A stretch of 30,191 nucleotides of DNA, taken from assembly GCA_934088535.1 (NCBI GenBank), contig CAKOJC010000015.1, positions 1 to 30,191 on the forward strand, read 5' to 3'. The position numbers and the translations under genes were made by a program. Numbering within the stretch: the stretch's first letter is position 1; the number at the start of each line of letters is the position of its first letter. Under the pieces are notes generated by a model. That model did not search any database, was not told the DNA's origin, and was given only the letters and a program-made list of their open reading frames with translations. Shown in pieces: positions 7,256 to 14,795 of this stretch. Origin of the DNA: an uncultured Bacilli bacterium (GTDB lineage: Bacteria; Bacillota_I; Bacilli_A; RF39; UBA660).

Positions 7256-8547
7256 TATTTATCTTTCGTTTCTTGATCATCTATTTCTTTTTGTGACTTT
7301 ATATCTCTTAATATCAATATTGTTATACATATAATTGCACATATAGATATTATCAAACAAATAATTAGATATAATTTTTTATTATCTTTTTTAACTTCAG
7401 GAGTAGTTTTATCGTCTTTCTTTGGTTCTTCTACTACTGGTACATCTTTATCTTCTTCTTTTTCAGTTTTACTAACTATTAAATAATAAGTATATGTTTC
7501 ATCAGTATTATTTTTTACTTCTATTGTAACTATGTTTTCACCTATTTTTAGATTTTCATTTCCTTTAATTGTTACGTCAAAATCACTTTCATAATCTATT
7601 AAAAGACTATTTTCTGTACTAGGTATTACTACATGATATGTTGAATATTCTGGGTCAAATTCTTCAATCATATTATATTTTAATACTTTTAGGCTTTTTA
7701 ATTCTGGATAACCATCATAACTTTTAGCTTTAGTTATATTTATTTTATATGTTTGTTTTGTTCCATCGGATGCAGTTGATATTAGTTTAACAACTGTTTT
7801 TTCTTTTGTTAGTTTCATTCGTCCGGTATTACCTTCTACATCACAACCATTAATCATACATGTACCATGTATATAAATATAGTCGCTTGTAGTAGTTAGA
7901 TTGTATTCATAAATACTTGGAGCAAAACTTGGTGTTAAATATGTATCATCATTATCAGATTCGCCTCTTACTTCTATACTTGTTAAATGTGAATCTAATT
8001 TATTACCACCATTACTATTAATTTCATAATATAAAAATCTATTTATACTATTATTAAAAGTGTTTTTTTCATCATTAACTTTTTCTACATAATTTGTATT
8101 ATCTTTTAATAATTCTATATATGTTTTTTGATTTACTGAATTATCTTTAACTCTAAAACTAAGTTTAGCAATTATACCACTATATTCATCATCTTCTAAT
8201 TTTTCCTTAGTGTTTTCTAAAGTATTATTTTTTACTGAAAAATTTATAAGAGATGAATACATTTTATAGTTAGTTACTTCCCATCCTTCTGGTAATTTAA
8301 CATATTCATTTTCAGTTTTAACGAGTTCAAATACGTATGGATTATAATAAAGTTGTGCATTATAACTTTCTAAAAGGCCATCATCATTAGGACCATAATT
8401 AGAAAGTAAATACATTGTTATAACATCACCCTGTTTTACGATATAACTTTCAGTACTACTTTTGCCTAAAAATATATATGCTGGTTCTGCATAAATAATT
8501 AATGGAAATAATAATAAAATTAATAAAAATAACATTTTCTTTTTCAT
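7255..8547 (-). CDS. Membrane-anchored extracellular protein with cohesin-like and two cadherin-like domains
   Basis: The 430-residue protein has a signal peptide (1-20, cleavage likely after IIYA). A beta-rich region follows (about 23-175), with a cohesin/dockerin-type-like pattern (YNAQLYYNPYVFELV, then a SGIIAKLSFRV strand). Two copies of a cadherin-like beta-sandwich resembling Pfam Cadherin-like type PF12733 come next. The first (about 184-275) has LTSIEV...SFAPSIYEYNLT and ends TYKINITKA; the second (about 281-362) has LKSLKV...FDPEYSTYHVVIP and ends YTYYLIVSK. An acidic/lysine-rich, proline-containing stalk (363-390) leads to one TM helix (about 391-412) and a short charged tail. This is the layout of a cell-surface adhesion or scaffold protein; the ligand is unknown. 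GGTGAG lies before ATG 8547. Domain calls rest on pattern recognition. Confidence 0.75.
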   Translation of the reverse strand: MKKKMLFLLILLLFPLIIYAEPAYIFLGKSSTESYIVKQGDVITMYLLSNYGPNDDGLLESYNAQLYYNPYVFELVKTENEYVKLPEGWEVTNYKMYSSLINFSVKNNTLENTKEKLEDDEYSGIIAKLSFRVKDNSVNQKTYIELLKDNTNYVEKVNDEKNTFNNSINRFLYYEINSNGGNKLDSHLTSIEVRGESDNDDTYLTPSFAPSIYEYNLTTTSDYIYIHGTCMINGCDVEGNTGRMKLTKEKTVVKLISTASDGTKQTYKINITKAKSYDGYPELKSLKVLKYNMIEEFDPEYSTYHVVIPSTENSLLIDYESDFDVTIKGNENLKIGENIVTIEVKNNTDETYTYYLIVSKTEKEEDKDVPVVEEPKKDDKTTPEVKKDNKKLYLIICLIISICAIICITILILRDIKSQKEIDDQETKDK

Positions 8548-8605
8548 AGCTCACCTATTCTAATAAAATGTTATCATATTGAGTTAAAAAAATCAATTTA
8601 TACTA

Positions 8606-8998
8606 TTAATATGTTTTTATTAGATTTTCAAATTTCATTAATTCATTCACTTCACAGTAAATTGTTATTGCATCTATTTTTATACCTTTTAATCTATAAT
8701 AAATTTGTTCTTCAGGATTTTTATCTTTTGTATATTTTTCTATTAAATCATCTATATTTCTAGCATAATATTTTTCATCATCGATTATATAATTTAATAC
8801 TTCTATATTTAGTGTATTTAATGAGTCATTTAATTTAATTGAATCGGTATCTTTTAAGTATACTTTGAAAGTATCTTCTACATGTATATCACTAGAATCA
8901 TAATATAGAATTTTATCACTGTTTGAATCTATTTCATTAATATTAAAAACTAAGAACAAGAACGTAAATATTAAAGTTTTTAATATTAATTTTTTCAT
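8606..8998 (-). CDS. Small exported protein of unknown function
   Basis: Not recognised. The protein has 130 residues with an N-terminal hydrophobic signal or anchor (about 5-21, KKLILKTLIFTFLFLVF), then an extracytoplasmic domain with a YYDSSDI strand and a helical middle (about 80-95, IDDLIEKYTKDKN). Two strands near the C-terminus read YYRLKGIKIDAITIYCEV. One cysteine is present and no lipobox. GGTGAT precedes ATG 8998 by 4 bases. It lies 58 bases upstream of the cadherin-like surface-protein gene on the same strand, and no strong terminator was seen between them. The two may therefore be co-transcribed and both act outside the membrane. Confidence 0.6.
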   Translation of the reverse strand: MKKLILKTLIFTFLFLVFNINEIDSNSDKILYYDSSDIHVEDTFKVYLKDTDSIKLNDSLNTLNIEVLNYIIDDEKYYARNIDDLIEKYTKDKNPEEQIYYRLKGIKIDAITIYCEVNELMKFENLIKTY

Positions 8999-9034
8999 GT
9001 AATCACCATTAATATTGTGTTCATTTTTTATAAA

Positions 9035-9059
9035 AGAAAAATACCAATTAATGGTATTT
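9035..9059 (-). terminator. Rho-independent terminator after the methyltransferase-like gene
   Basis: AAATACCA (9039-9046) pairs with TGGTATTT (9052-9059), loop of 5. A T-rich tail follows on the minus strand (A-rich 9035-9041). The stem overlaps the stop codon of the upstream gene. Confidence 0.75.
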
Positions 9060-9891
9060 AATTTACATAGTTTTTAAGTGTTTTTTCTATCCAGTAAGAA
9101 TATTTTATATTTGGTTTTTCTAGTTTTTTCATTTTCTTATAAAGTTCTATTCCATCACTTGGATCATGCCATATATCTACAAAAACATAATCATATTCAT
9201 TATTATATTTATATTTAAGTGCATCTTCATTTATAATTTTAATCTTATCTTTAAATTTATATTGTGGCAAAATATACTTTGTAAATAAATCTATTATTTT
9301 TTTATCTTTTTCTATTATTGTTATACTTTTAACATCATCTTTGTTAGATATCATGTATTGATAATAACCTAGTCCTAAACCATACGTTAATACATTACCA
9401 TAAGCTTCATTAATAGAATTTTGCATTGTTTCTATTTCATTTGGTGTTATAAGCATCCATTCTCTGTTATTTTCAAGTACGCATGGATAAAAGTATTCAC
9501 TTGTGAAATATCCTATTTTAGGGTATAGTTTTCCATCAATATTTTCTAAATCGTTGTATACAAATAATTCATATGGTTTATAACTTTTAGTTTCAAAAGA
9601 CCAATTTTTATCTTTTATATTATCTAATTTTATATTCTTATAATATTCATTATTTTCATACTTTTCTTTATCTAGTTCTTCTATTATCTTATTTAATTCT
9701 ATAGTTAATTCTTTATTTTCAATATCATAGTAACCTAATAGTAATAGTACTATTCTTTCAGTAATACTTAAATTAAAATCTTTTAAACTATCTATCATTT
9801 CTTTTGTTATAAAGCTACTACTATTATTTAAATAATCACTTAATATACTCATTATCAATTTATTTTTTATATCTTTTGTCATGTTTTTCAT
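9058..9891 (-). CDS. SAM-dependent methyltransferase / spermidine-synthase-like protein
   Basis: The protein has 277 residues from ATG 9891 (a TTG 15 bases further upstream is in frame but less likely). The N-terminal 100 residues are helical and unrecognised. The C-terminal half is a Rossmann fold of the spermidine synthase/class I methyltransferase type: glycine-rich loop YGLGLGYYQ (about 170-178), acidic residue ending strand 2 (ITIIEKD, E194), INEDALKY (about 220-227) and motif VFVDIWHDPSDG (about 236-247). No target-recognition domain is visible, so the substrate is unknown. There is no Shine-Dalgarno; a TATTAT box lies 6 bases before the ATG, suggesting a leaderless message. The gene is flanked by terminators on both sides, so it is a single-gene unit. 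The family call is good; the reaction is open. Confidence 0.75.
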   Translation of the reverse strand: MKNMTKDIKNKLIMSILSDYLNNSSSFITKEMIDSLKDFNLSITERIVLLLLGYYDIENKELTIELNKIIEELDKEKYENNEYYKNIKLDNIKDKNWSFETKSYKPYELFVYNDLENIDGKLYPKIGYFTSEYFYPCVLENNREWMLITPNEIETMQNSINEAYGNVLTYGLGLGYYQYMISNKDDVKSITIIEKDKKIIDLFTKYILPQYKFKDKIKIINEDALKYKYNNEYDYVFVDIWHDPSDGIELYKKMKKLEKPNIKYSYWIEKTLKNYVN

Positions 9892-9897
9892 AGTAAT

Positions 9898-9903
9898 ATA
9901 ATA
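9898..9903 (-). promoter_or_regulatory. -10 element directly before the methyltransferase-like start
   Basis: TATTAT on the minus strand ends 6 bases before ATG 9891, immediately after the T-run of the preceding terminator. This geometry would start transcription at or next to the ATG. No good -35 is seen. Confidence 0.35.
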
Positions 9904-9904
9904 C

Positions 9905-9929
9905 AAAAAAAGTAGAAATTAATCTACTT
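9905..9929 (-). terminator. Rho-independent terminator after the thioredoxin-like gene
   Basis: AAGTAGA (9910-9916) pairs with TCTACTT (9923-9929), 6-base loop. A 7-T run follows on the minus strand. The stem overlaps the TAG stop of the upstream gene. Confidence 0.8.
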
Positions 9930-10595
9930 AGTTTTTTTCATTTCTTTAATTTTTAAATTTTTTACTTCTTCAATACTTTTTAAAACTTTTTTATTTTGAA
10001 TAGTATTTACTGTTATTATTGAAGCTGTTCCAACTAAAACGAATACTAGATTCCAAATTATTGTTTTTGTTATTGGTGCATTAGCTTCTTTAATAGCTTC
10101 TGCTTCTGCATTTTCTGCTTTTTCTAAAATATCTACTCTATCTTTTTTATCATATTCTGTTTTGATGGTAGTTTTTATTGTTTCATCCCAATCACTTAAA
10201 TATCCTGGAAATACTGTTTCTCCTATAATAATATAAGGTACTCCTCCAGCTTCTTCTCCAGCTACATCAGCAACTTTTGTGAATAATTCTGCATTATCAG
10301 AATTTTCCCATACTTCAAATGATACTAATTTAAAATATTTTCCATATTCTTCTGATATATCATTTAAGAAATTTAAGAATGCTCTACAGAAACTACATCC
10401 TTGACCTCTAAACATATAAATTGTCACTTGATCATCTGTTTCTTTGTAATCAGTATTTTTTAAAGTAATATCTTCAGAAGCTAAAGTGTCTTTAAAATTT
10501 TTATGTTCATACTCATCAATTAATGCAGCATTTGCAGTTAATGGTAATATAACAATACCTAAAGTTACAAGAAACATTATAATTTTCTTTTTCAT
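9924..10595 (-). CDS. Exported, membrane-anchored thioredoxin-like protein
   Basis: The 223-residue protein has a signal peptide (1-23, MKKKIIMFLV... ending ANAA) and a thioredoxin fold with active site C67-S-F-C70 after the strand VTIYMFRGQG. The cis-proline is in GGVP (P120), before the strand YIIIG. A helical linker and a C-terminal TM segment (about 180-199) then lead to a basic tail facing the cytoplasm. This is likely an extracytoplasmic disulfide reductase or oxidoreductase; CSFC is not the classic CGPC of cytosolic thioredoxin. No CcdA/DsbD-type electron donor is encoded nearby, so its redox partner is unknown. GGAGG lies before ATG 10595, and TAG is the stop. It may be co-transcribed with the DUF4186 gene 54 bases upstream, since no terminator was found between them. 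Confidence 0.85.
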   Translation of the reverse strand: MKKKIIMFLVTLGIVILPLTANAALIDEYEHKNFKDTLASEDITLKNTDYKETDDQVTIYMFRGQGCSFCRAFLNFLNDISEEYGKYFKLVSFEVWENSDNAELFTKVADVAGEEAGGVPYIIIGETVFPGYLSDWDETIKTTIKTEYDKKDRVDILEKAENAEAEAIKEANAPITKTIIWNLVFVLVGTASIITVNTIQNKKVLKSIEEVKNLKIKEMKKTK

Positions 10596-10649
10596 TTTAC
10601 TTCCTCCATTTTCAATTTTAAATTATTTTATATTAAAACACAAGGATTT

Positions 10650-11009
10650 TCACCTATTTTTCATATCCTTTTCTATCCAAGCCATAATAACATTTACGAT
10701 GTAATCTATTTCTTCCTTAGTAAGTTTTCTTTTTTCTTCAATATTATGCCATTTATGAAGACAACCTCTACAGCATGTTCCAGTTGCATGTTGTGCTACG
10801 AATACTGGGTGTCCTTTCATAGGAGTTTGTTTTCCATCATTAGGTATAACTGCATGACTTAATCTTTTTTTAACAAAATCATATGCATGTTCTCTTATCT
10901 TATCTAAACCTTTGTCATTTACATATTTTATTTCTGGCTCATGCAAATGGAAATTACTTCTAAATGTTGACTTTGATAATTCATTAAATAATTCATCTAT
11001 GTTTTTCAT
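10650..11009 (-). CDS. DUF4186 family protein
   Basis: The 119-residue protein matches the DUF4186 family end to end: S-x-F-R-S-x-F-H-L near residues 13-21, HAYDFVKKRLSHAVIPNDGK, TPMKGHPVFVAQHATGTCCRGC, then KWH and a C-terminal helix (YIVNVIMAWI). The dense Cys/His set (CCxxC plus H-x3-W-H) suggests a bound metal ion, which is inference. The function of the family is unknown. The start is ATG 11009 with GGTGATGAT just upstream; the frame remains open 19 codons further without a ribosome site. It ends in TGA, the only TGA stop noticed here. The promoter at 11038-11066 probably also serves the downstream thioredoxin-like gene. Confidence 0.88.
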   Translation of the reverse strand: MKNIDELFNELSKSTFRSNFHLHEPEIKYVNDKGLDKIREHAYDFVKKRLSHAVIPNDGKQTPMKGHPVFVAQHATGTCCRGCLHKWHNIEEKRKLTKEEIDYIVNVIMAWIEKDMKNR

Positions 11010-11037
11010 ATCATCACCTATTATAATTTTAACACAT

Positions 11038-11066
11038 TTTATAGCATTTTGTTTGTCAAAATTCAA
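11038..11066 (-). promoter_or_regulatory. Promoter of the DUF4186 gene
   Basis: On the minus strand TTGAAT (11061-11066), a 17-base spacer and TGC-TATAAA (-10 at 11038-11043, TG at 11045-11046) form a good extended sigma-A promoter. A second TATAAT is nearer the gene (11020-11025) but lacks a spaced -35. Confidence 0.6.
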
Positions 11067-11111
11067 TATCTCTTTGATAGTAATATTATTATGATTACAA
11101 TCGTAACATAT

Positions 11112-11140
11112 AAAATAAAAGATGAGAATTACTTCTCATC
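11112..11140 (-). terminator. Rho-independent terminator after the two-TM protein gene
   Basis: Perfect 8-bp stem GATGAGAA/TTCTCATC (11121-11128, 11133-11140), 4-base loop. A T-rich tail follows on the minus strand (A-rich 11112-11120). The stop codon of the gene lies in the loop. Confidence 0.85.
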
Positions 11141-11875
11141 GAATTCCATTTTCTTAACTAGTGTGTCAAGAGATACTTGTTTTTTTGTTTCTTTTAATAA
11201 TGCTTCCAGGTCTGTTTCATCTGAATTTAAATCTTGTCTTAACATATTAATAGCAGTACTTTTAACCTCTTCATCTATGTTTTCTGGTATTCTATCATAA
11301 TTTAGATAGTCTTGTATTAAAAGATTAGCAGCGAGTACTCTATTTACTTTAACTGGTTCTGTTTTTGCTGTTTCAATTCTTTGTTTACTTGCATCTTTAA
11401 TTTTTTTAATAATAAATGTTTCATTATTTTCTATATTTGTAGTTATATCTTTAACTTTTTGAAAAATATTTAACATTTCTTTTAGATCAGCATTATCTTT
11501 TCTTTTTTCTAATCTCATCTTTATATCTTTGTATGCTACTATACCATATATTATTGTTATAATTAAGGATATTTGTGCTGGTAAAAATATAGATGACATA
11601 ATACTAAAAATACCTAGTAATATAACTTCTAATTTCTTTTTTTTATCTTTTTTTACTTCTTCGAATAAACCTTTATTAATAATATCAAGTGCATTTCCTA
11701 TTCTTGATTTTAAATATTCATTCTTTTGTGCTAACTCTAATAAATAATATTCTTGATATTCTTTATCTTCTATAACTTTTTTATAAATATCAAATGCTTC
11801 ATCTTCTACTTCTTTAAGCATTTTAATTCCTTGTTCTCTTTTTGTTAGAGTATTCTTTTTATTCTCTTCTTCCAT
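11129..11875 (-). CDS. Two-TM membrane protein with long helical cytoplasmic regions, unknown function
   Basis: Not recognised. The protein has 248 residues. The N-terminal 80 are charged and helical (KREQGIKMLKEVEDEAFDIYKKV). Two adjacent hydrophobic segments (about 82-98 LEVILLGIFSIMSSIFL and 101-115 ISLIITIIYGIVAYK) form a hairpin. A second, longer helical region (about 120-248) has coiled-coil-like heptads and ends in an acidic stretch. It has no signal peptide and no catalytic motif. A run of Gs (GGGGG) just before ATG 11875 is the ribosome site. It sits between two terminators, so it is a single-gene unit. It could be a structural or stress-related membrane protein; nothing in the context settles this. 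Confidence 0.65.
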   Translation of the reverse strand: MEEENKKNTLTKREQGIKMLKEVEDEAFDIYKKVIEDKEYQEYYLLELAQKNEYLKSRIGNALDIINKGLFEEVKKDKKKKLEVILLGIFSIMSSIFLPAQISLIITIIYGIVAYKDIKMRLEKRKDNADLKEMLNIFQKVKDITTNIENNETFIIKKIKDASKQRIETAKTEPVKVNRVLAANLLIQDYLNYDRIPENIDEEVKSTAINMLRQDLNSDETDLEALLKETKKQVSLDTLVKKMEFDEK

Positions 11876-11890
11876 GTTTTCCCCCTCAAA

Positions 11891-11919
11891 TAAAAAAGTG
11901 CTAATATTATAACACTTTT
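11891..11919 (-). terminator. Rho-independent terminator after the ABC operon
   Basis: AAAAGTG (11894-11900) pairs with CACTTTT (11913-11919). The 12-base loop contains a small TAATATTA palindrome. A T-rich tail follows on the minus strand. Confidence 0.65.
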
Positions 11920-11926
11920 AATATAA

Positions 11927-12715
11927 TTAATCAATATTAACGCCCTTATTTATTGTTTTAAGACCAATTATGTATTCGATAACTATTAATACCAAGTATG
12001 TAAGCATAGCAATTACTAATATAGTTTTAAATACACTTAGTGTGAATGTTGTGCTTGTAAATATATTCATTATGTCACTATTAAATAGTCCTGATATATA
12101 GATTACTAAAAGTATAATTACTGAGGAAGCCATATATGTTAAGAATCCATATAAACAACTTTTTAACATTTTATTGTTGTTTGATTTATGTCCTAATATT
12201 ATACCTATGTAACCTGTTAGTAAAACAAATGTAAATTCTAAGAATATAAGTGTAAATACTTGAATTAGTAAACTAGTTATACTGCTTTCATAAAGAGTTG
12301 CTACTATATTTAAGCTATTTTTTAATAGTTCAATATTCTCTTTTGAGTAATAACATATTAATAAAGATACAGCTATTACTATAGTTGATGTTAACATCGT
12401 TATTAAGCCACATAATACTTTAGATAAATAAAGTGTACTCTTTTTAACTGGTAATGTATGTGTTAAGTAAGACTCATCTTTATAGAAGTTTAGAACTAGT
12501 CTTGCCCATACTCTCATAAGATTATTTATAAGAATACTTACTAACATTGATATTGCTATTCCGTTATTTATTTTTAAAAGTATTAACATAATACCTGAAG
12601 TATCAAATAATCCACATATTCTTCCAAGTAATGCAAAGAATAATGATAATGAGTAGAATATTATTAAATTTTTATATGTAAATTTTAAATCATATTTAAG
12701 TACTTTTAAGAGCAT
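11927..12715 (-). CDS. ABC transporter permease (ABC-2 type)
   Basis: The 262-residue integral membrane protein has about six TM segments (near 17-35, 40-65, 98-125, 155-177, 190-212, 228-250), a short cytoplasmic N-terminus and no signal peptide. It contains the DESYLTHTLPVKKSTLYLSK stretch typical of ABC-2 export permeases, where a Y-x-T-x-P-x-K motif marks the cytoplasmic loop contacting the ATPase. Its start overlaps the ATPase stop by 10 bases with AGGAGG upstream, indicating coupled translation. With the ATPase and the GntR repressor it forms a YtrA/YtrB-type locus. Such loci usually respond to cell-envelope-active compounds, but the substrate here is unknown. Confidence 0.85.
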   Translation of the reverse strand: MLLKVLKYDLKFTYKNLIIFYSLSLFFALLGRICGLFDTSGIMLILLKINNGIAISMLVSILINNLMRVWARLVLNFYKDESYLTHTLPVKKSTLYLSKVLCGLITMLTSTIVIAVSLLICYYSKENIELLKNSLNIVATLYESSITSLLIQVFTLIFLEFTFVLLTGYIGIILGHKSNNNKMLKSCLYGFLTYMASSVIILLVIYISGLFNSDIMNIFTSTTFTLSVFKTILVIAMLTYLVLIVIEYIIGLKTINKGVNID

Positions 12716-13404
12716 TTGAATGTCCTCCTAAAGATTTCATCTATTGATGATTTTTCTTTTTTACGAAGTTCATCTGCAGAAGCTGTTAATATTATTTTAC
12801 CTTTATCTATAAATATAACTTCGTCTAGTATTCTTTCAATATCAGAGATTAAATGTGTTGATATTATTACACTACTTCCTTCTTTAAAATTAGAAAGTAT
12901 TGTGTCTAATATATAATCTCTAGTTGCCGGGTCTATTCCACCTAATGGTTCATCTAAAATATAAAGATCGGCTTCTCTACTCATAACAAGTATAAGTTGT
13001 AGTTTTTCTTGCATACCTTTAGACATTTTAGATATCTTTGAATTTATATCAAGATCTAAATCTTTAAGAAGTTTTTTTGCTTTGTTAATATCAAAATTGT
13101 CATAAAATTCATTAAAGTAATTTAATGTATCTTTTACTTTCATTTCTTTATCTAAGTATGTTCTTTCTGGTAGATATGAAATTATTTTCTTTGATTCTAT
13201 TCCTGGATGTTTACCTTCTATAAGTATTTCACCACTAGTTGGAGTAAGTAAATCATTAATAAGTTTTATTAGTGTTGTTTTTCCTTGCCCATTTTTGCCT
13301 AGAAGACCAACTATTTTACCTCTAGGTATTATTAGGTTTATATCTTTTAGAATCTTTTTGTTATTAAAGCTTTTTGATAGGTTCTTACACTCTAAAAGTT
13401 CCAT
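12706..13404 (-). CDS. ABC transporter ATP-binding protein (YtrB-like)
   Basis: The 232-residue ATPase subunit has Walker A G36-K-N-G-Q-G-K-T43, a degenerate signature MSKGMQEKLQL (127-137) in place of LSGGQ, Walker B DLYILDEP (146-153, E152) with GGIDP as D-loop, and switch His H184 in ISTHLISD. The M-S-K-G-M signature is characteristic of the CcmA/YtrB subfamily that pairs with ABC-2 permeases. It starts one base after the stop of the GntR gene, with GGAGG in the end of that gene, so the three genes are one transcript under the promoter at 13804-13832. Confidence 0.95.
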   Translation of the reverse strand: MELLECKNLSKSFNNKKILKDINLIIPRGKIVGLLGKNGQGKTTLIKLINDLLTPTSGEILIEGKHPGIESKKIISYLPERTYLDKEMKVKDTLNYFNEFYDNFDINKAKKLLKDLDLDINSKISKMSKGMQEKLQLILVMSREADLYILDEPLGGIDPATRDYILDTILSNFKEGSSVIISTHLISDIERILDEVIFIDKGKIILTASADELRKKEKSSIDEIFRRTFKCS

Positions 13405-13405
13405 A

Positions 13406-13768
13406 TTATTTTCCTCCTAATTCTTGCAAGTACTTAATTGATTCTTCATAAGTTATACCTATACTATTCATAGAACTTAAATATTCATTTACTTTTTCTT
13501 TAGCTAGTTTTTCTTTAGCTTTGTTTATTACTTTTGAATCATTAGTAACATATTTACCATTTGTTCTTTCAGTATAAATTAGTTTTTCATTTTCTAGTTC
13601 TACTAAAGCTTTTTGCATAGTATTTGGATTAACTTTGTAGTAAAATGCTAGCTCTCTTACAGAAGGTAATCTACTTCCTACACTTAATTTACCTGATACT
13701 ATATCTGTTTTAATGATATCTACTAATTGGATATAGATTGGTATATTGTTATCAAATGTATAACTCAT
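13406..13768 (-). CDS. GntR family transcriptional regulator (YtrA type)
   Basis: The 120-residue protein has a winged-helix N-terminal domain (about 5-72): PIYIQLVDIIKTDIVSGKL, then LPSVRELA, NPNTMQKALVELENEKLI and a short GKYV wing. A 40-residue helical tail replaces the usual large effector domain, as in YtrA-type regulators. ATG 13768 is chosen because AAAGGAG lies 6 bases upstream; the frame is open 12 codons further but that stretch is the operator. It is first in an operon with an ABC ATPase and permease, and probably represses it by binding the palindrome at 13782-13805 next to its own -10. Confidence 0.93.
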   Translation of the reverse strand: MSYTFDNNIPIYIQLVDIIKTDIVSGKLSVGSRLPSVRELAFYYKVNPNTMQKALVELENEKLIYTERTNGKYVTNDSKVINKAKEKLAKEKVNEYLSSMNSIGITYEESIKYLQELGGK

Positions 13769-13781
13769 GTGTGCTCCTTTC

Positions 13782-13805
13782 ATTGTATTACTTGCATAAT
13801 ACAAT
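13782..13805. promoter_or_regulatory. Operator palindrome for the GntR regulator
   Basis: ATTGTATTA - 6 bases - TAATACAAT is a perfect inverted repeat with 9-bp arms. It overlaps the last two bases of the -10 and covers the predicted transcription start, a classic repressor position. It lies just ahead of a GntR gene; YtrA-type regulators bind such palindromes at their own operon. Confidence 0.8.
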
Positions 13806-13832
13806 AATACTATTATATATATTTTATGTCAA
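13804..13832 (-). promoter_or_regulatory. Promoter of the GntR-ABC operon
   Basis: Perfect -35 TTGACA (13827-13832 on the minus strand), 17-base spacer, -10 TATTAT (13804-13809). This is the strongest consensus promoter for a protein operon in the window and is tightly coupled to the operator. Confidence 0.85.
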
Positions 13833-13854
13833 TAGAAAAAGTCAATTATATTGA

Positions 13855-14346
13855 CTATAAATTTATAAAACTATAATTTACATTATTAAGTTTTAATATT
13901 TTTTCTATGTCTTCTAATTTTAACCAAATAGATGCAGTATTTTCATTAGGATGAGCGCCTATTTCTTTAAAACTCTTTATGTCTTTGTCTATTAATACTT
14001 TTACTTTATGTTCAGTATCATTAAGTATTCCAAGAACTGTTACTGAACCTTTCTTTAGACCAAGATATTTTTCTAAATCTTCTTCACTTGCGAATGTTAG
14101 AGGTCTAAGTCCTAAAGTATTTCTTAACTCTTTTAAGTTAACTCTTTTGTCACCTTTAACTAGTATTAAATAATAATTTTGCTTTTTATCATCTCTTATA
14201 AATAGATTCTTAACTACTTCATTATCATCTTCAAGATTAAGTTTTGACATTTCTTCCATAGTAAATACTGCTTTATGTTCTACTTTTTTATATTTAATAT
14301 TTAAACTATCTAAATATTTATATACTTCTTCTTTACTTGTGTACAT
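13855..14346 (-). CDS. Prolyl-tRNA editing protein (ProX/PrdX, YbaK/EbsC family)
   Basis: The free-standing editing domain hydrolyses mischarged tRNA(Pro), typically Ala-tRNA(Pro) for the ProX/PrdX branch. The 163 residues match the family over the full length: H24 region (KKVEHKAVFTMEEM), catalytic Lys in E-V-V-K46-N-L-F, the GDKRVNLKELR strand-helix, GSVTVLGILND (100-110) and HPNENTAS (132-139). The annotation name ProX also denotes an unrelated betaine-binding protein, so no symbol is given. It is cytoplasmic. It follows the 128-residue unknown gene by 5 bases on the same strand and is probably co-transcribed with it. Confidence 0.93.
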   Translation of the reverse strand: MYTSKEEVYKYLDSLNIKYKKVEHKAVFTMEEMSKLNLEDDNEVVKNLFIRDDKKQNYYLILVKGDKRVNLKELRNTLGLRPLTFASEEDLEKYLGLKKGSVTVLGILNDTEHKVKVLIDKDIKSFKEIGAHPNENTASIWLKLEDIEKILKLNNVNYSFINL

Positions 14347-14351
14347 ATATT

Positions 14352-14738
14352 TTAACTCCTTTTCACTTTTGAAATAAATAATTCTTTATTTGTGATACAT
14401 TCTATATCCAAGTCATTACATACTTTGCTAATTAATTCATAATTAGTATTATTCTTATTTATATATAGATACTTTGGATATCTCATAAAATGTTTAAAAT
14501 GTTTTTTAAGTCTTAGAATCTCATTATTATAAAAATTATCTATATTATAGTAGTATGCAAATAGTGTCTTTGTCTTATTAATATATTCATCACTAAAATT
14601 AGATAAATCATATGAAAATCTTAAAGGTATAACTTCTGTATAAGAAGATATATCATCATATAGTGTTTCATCATCTTCGACTATCATAACAATTTTATCT
14701 TTTATGTTTTGTAATTCTTCGGGTGAGTAGTCCTCCAT
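14352..14738 (-). CDS. Hypothetical protein, 128 residues
   Basis: Not recognised. This is a soluble, alpha/beta-looking protein with many Tyr and Asn residues. It has a DKIVMIVEDD strand near the N-terminus, a KTLFAYYYNIDNFYNNEILRL central stretch and two later strands (YPKYLYIN, LDIECIT). It contains two Cys and no catalytic signature, signal peptide or TM segment. AAAGGA lies before ATG 14738. It is 5 bases upstream of the prolyl-tRNA editing gene, with a terminator just upstream of its own start. That makes a two-gene unit and hints at, but does not show, a link to translation quality control. Confidence 0.55.
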   Translation of the reverse strand: MEDYSPEELQNIKDKIVMIVEDDETLYDDISSYTEVIPLRFSYDLSNFSDEYINKTKTLFAYYYNIDNFYNNEILRLKKHFKHFMRYPKYLYINKNNTNYELISKVCNDLDIECITNKELFISKVKRS

Positions 14739-14757
14739 AACAAATCCTTTCTAATCA

Positions 14758-14795
14758 ATTAAAAATGCAATGATTATTTCTTTTTCATTGCATTT
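14758..14795 (-). terminator. Rho-independent terminator after the PAP2 gene
   Basis: AAATGCAATG (14763-14772) pairs with CATTGCATTT (14786-14795): a perfect 10-bp stem with a T-rich tail on the minus strand. The stop codon of the gene lies in the loop. Confidence 0.8.

Noticed and set aside
10650..11009. Possible genetic code 4 (TGA = Trp), given the Mollicutes-like AT content.
   Set aside because: Trp is encoded by TGG, no internal TGA was met in the long frames, and the DUF4186 gene ends at TGA where the family normally ends.
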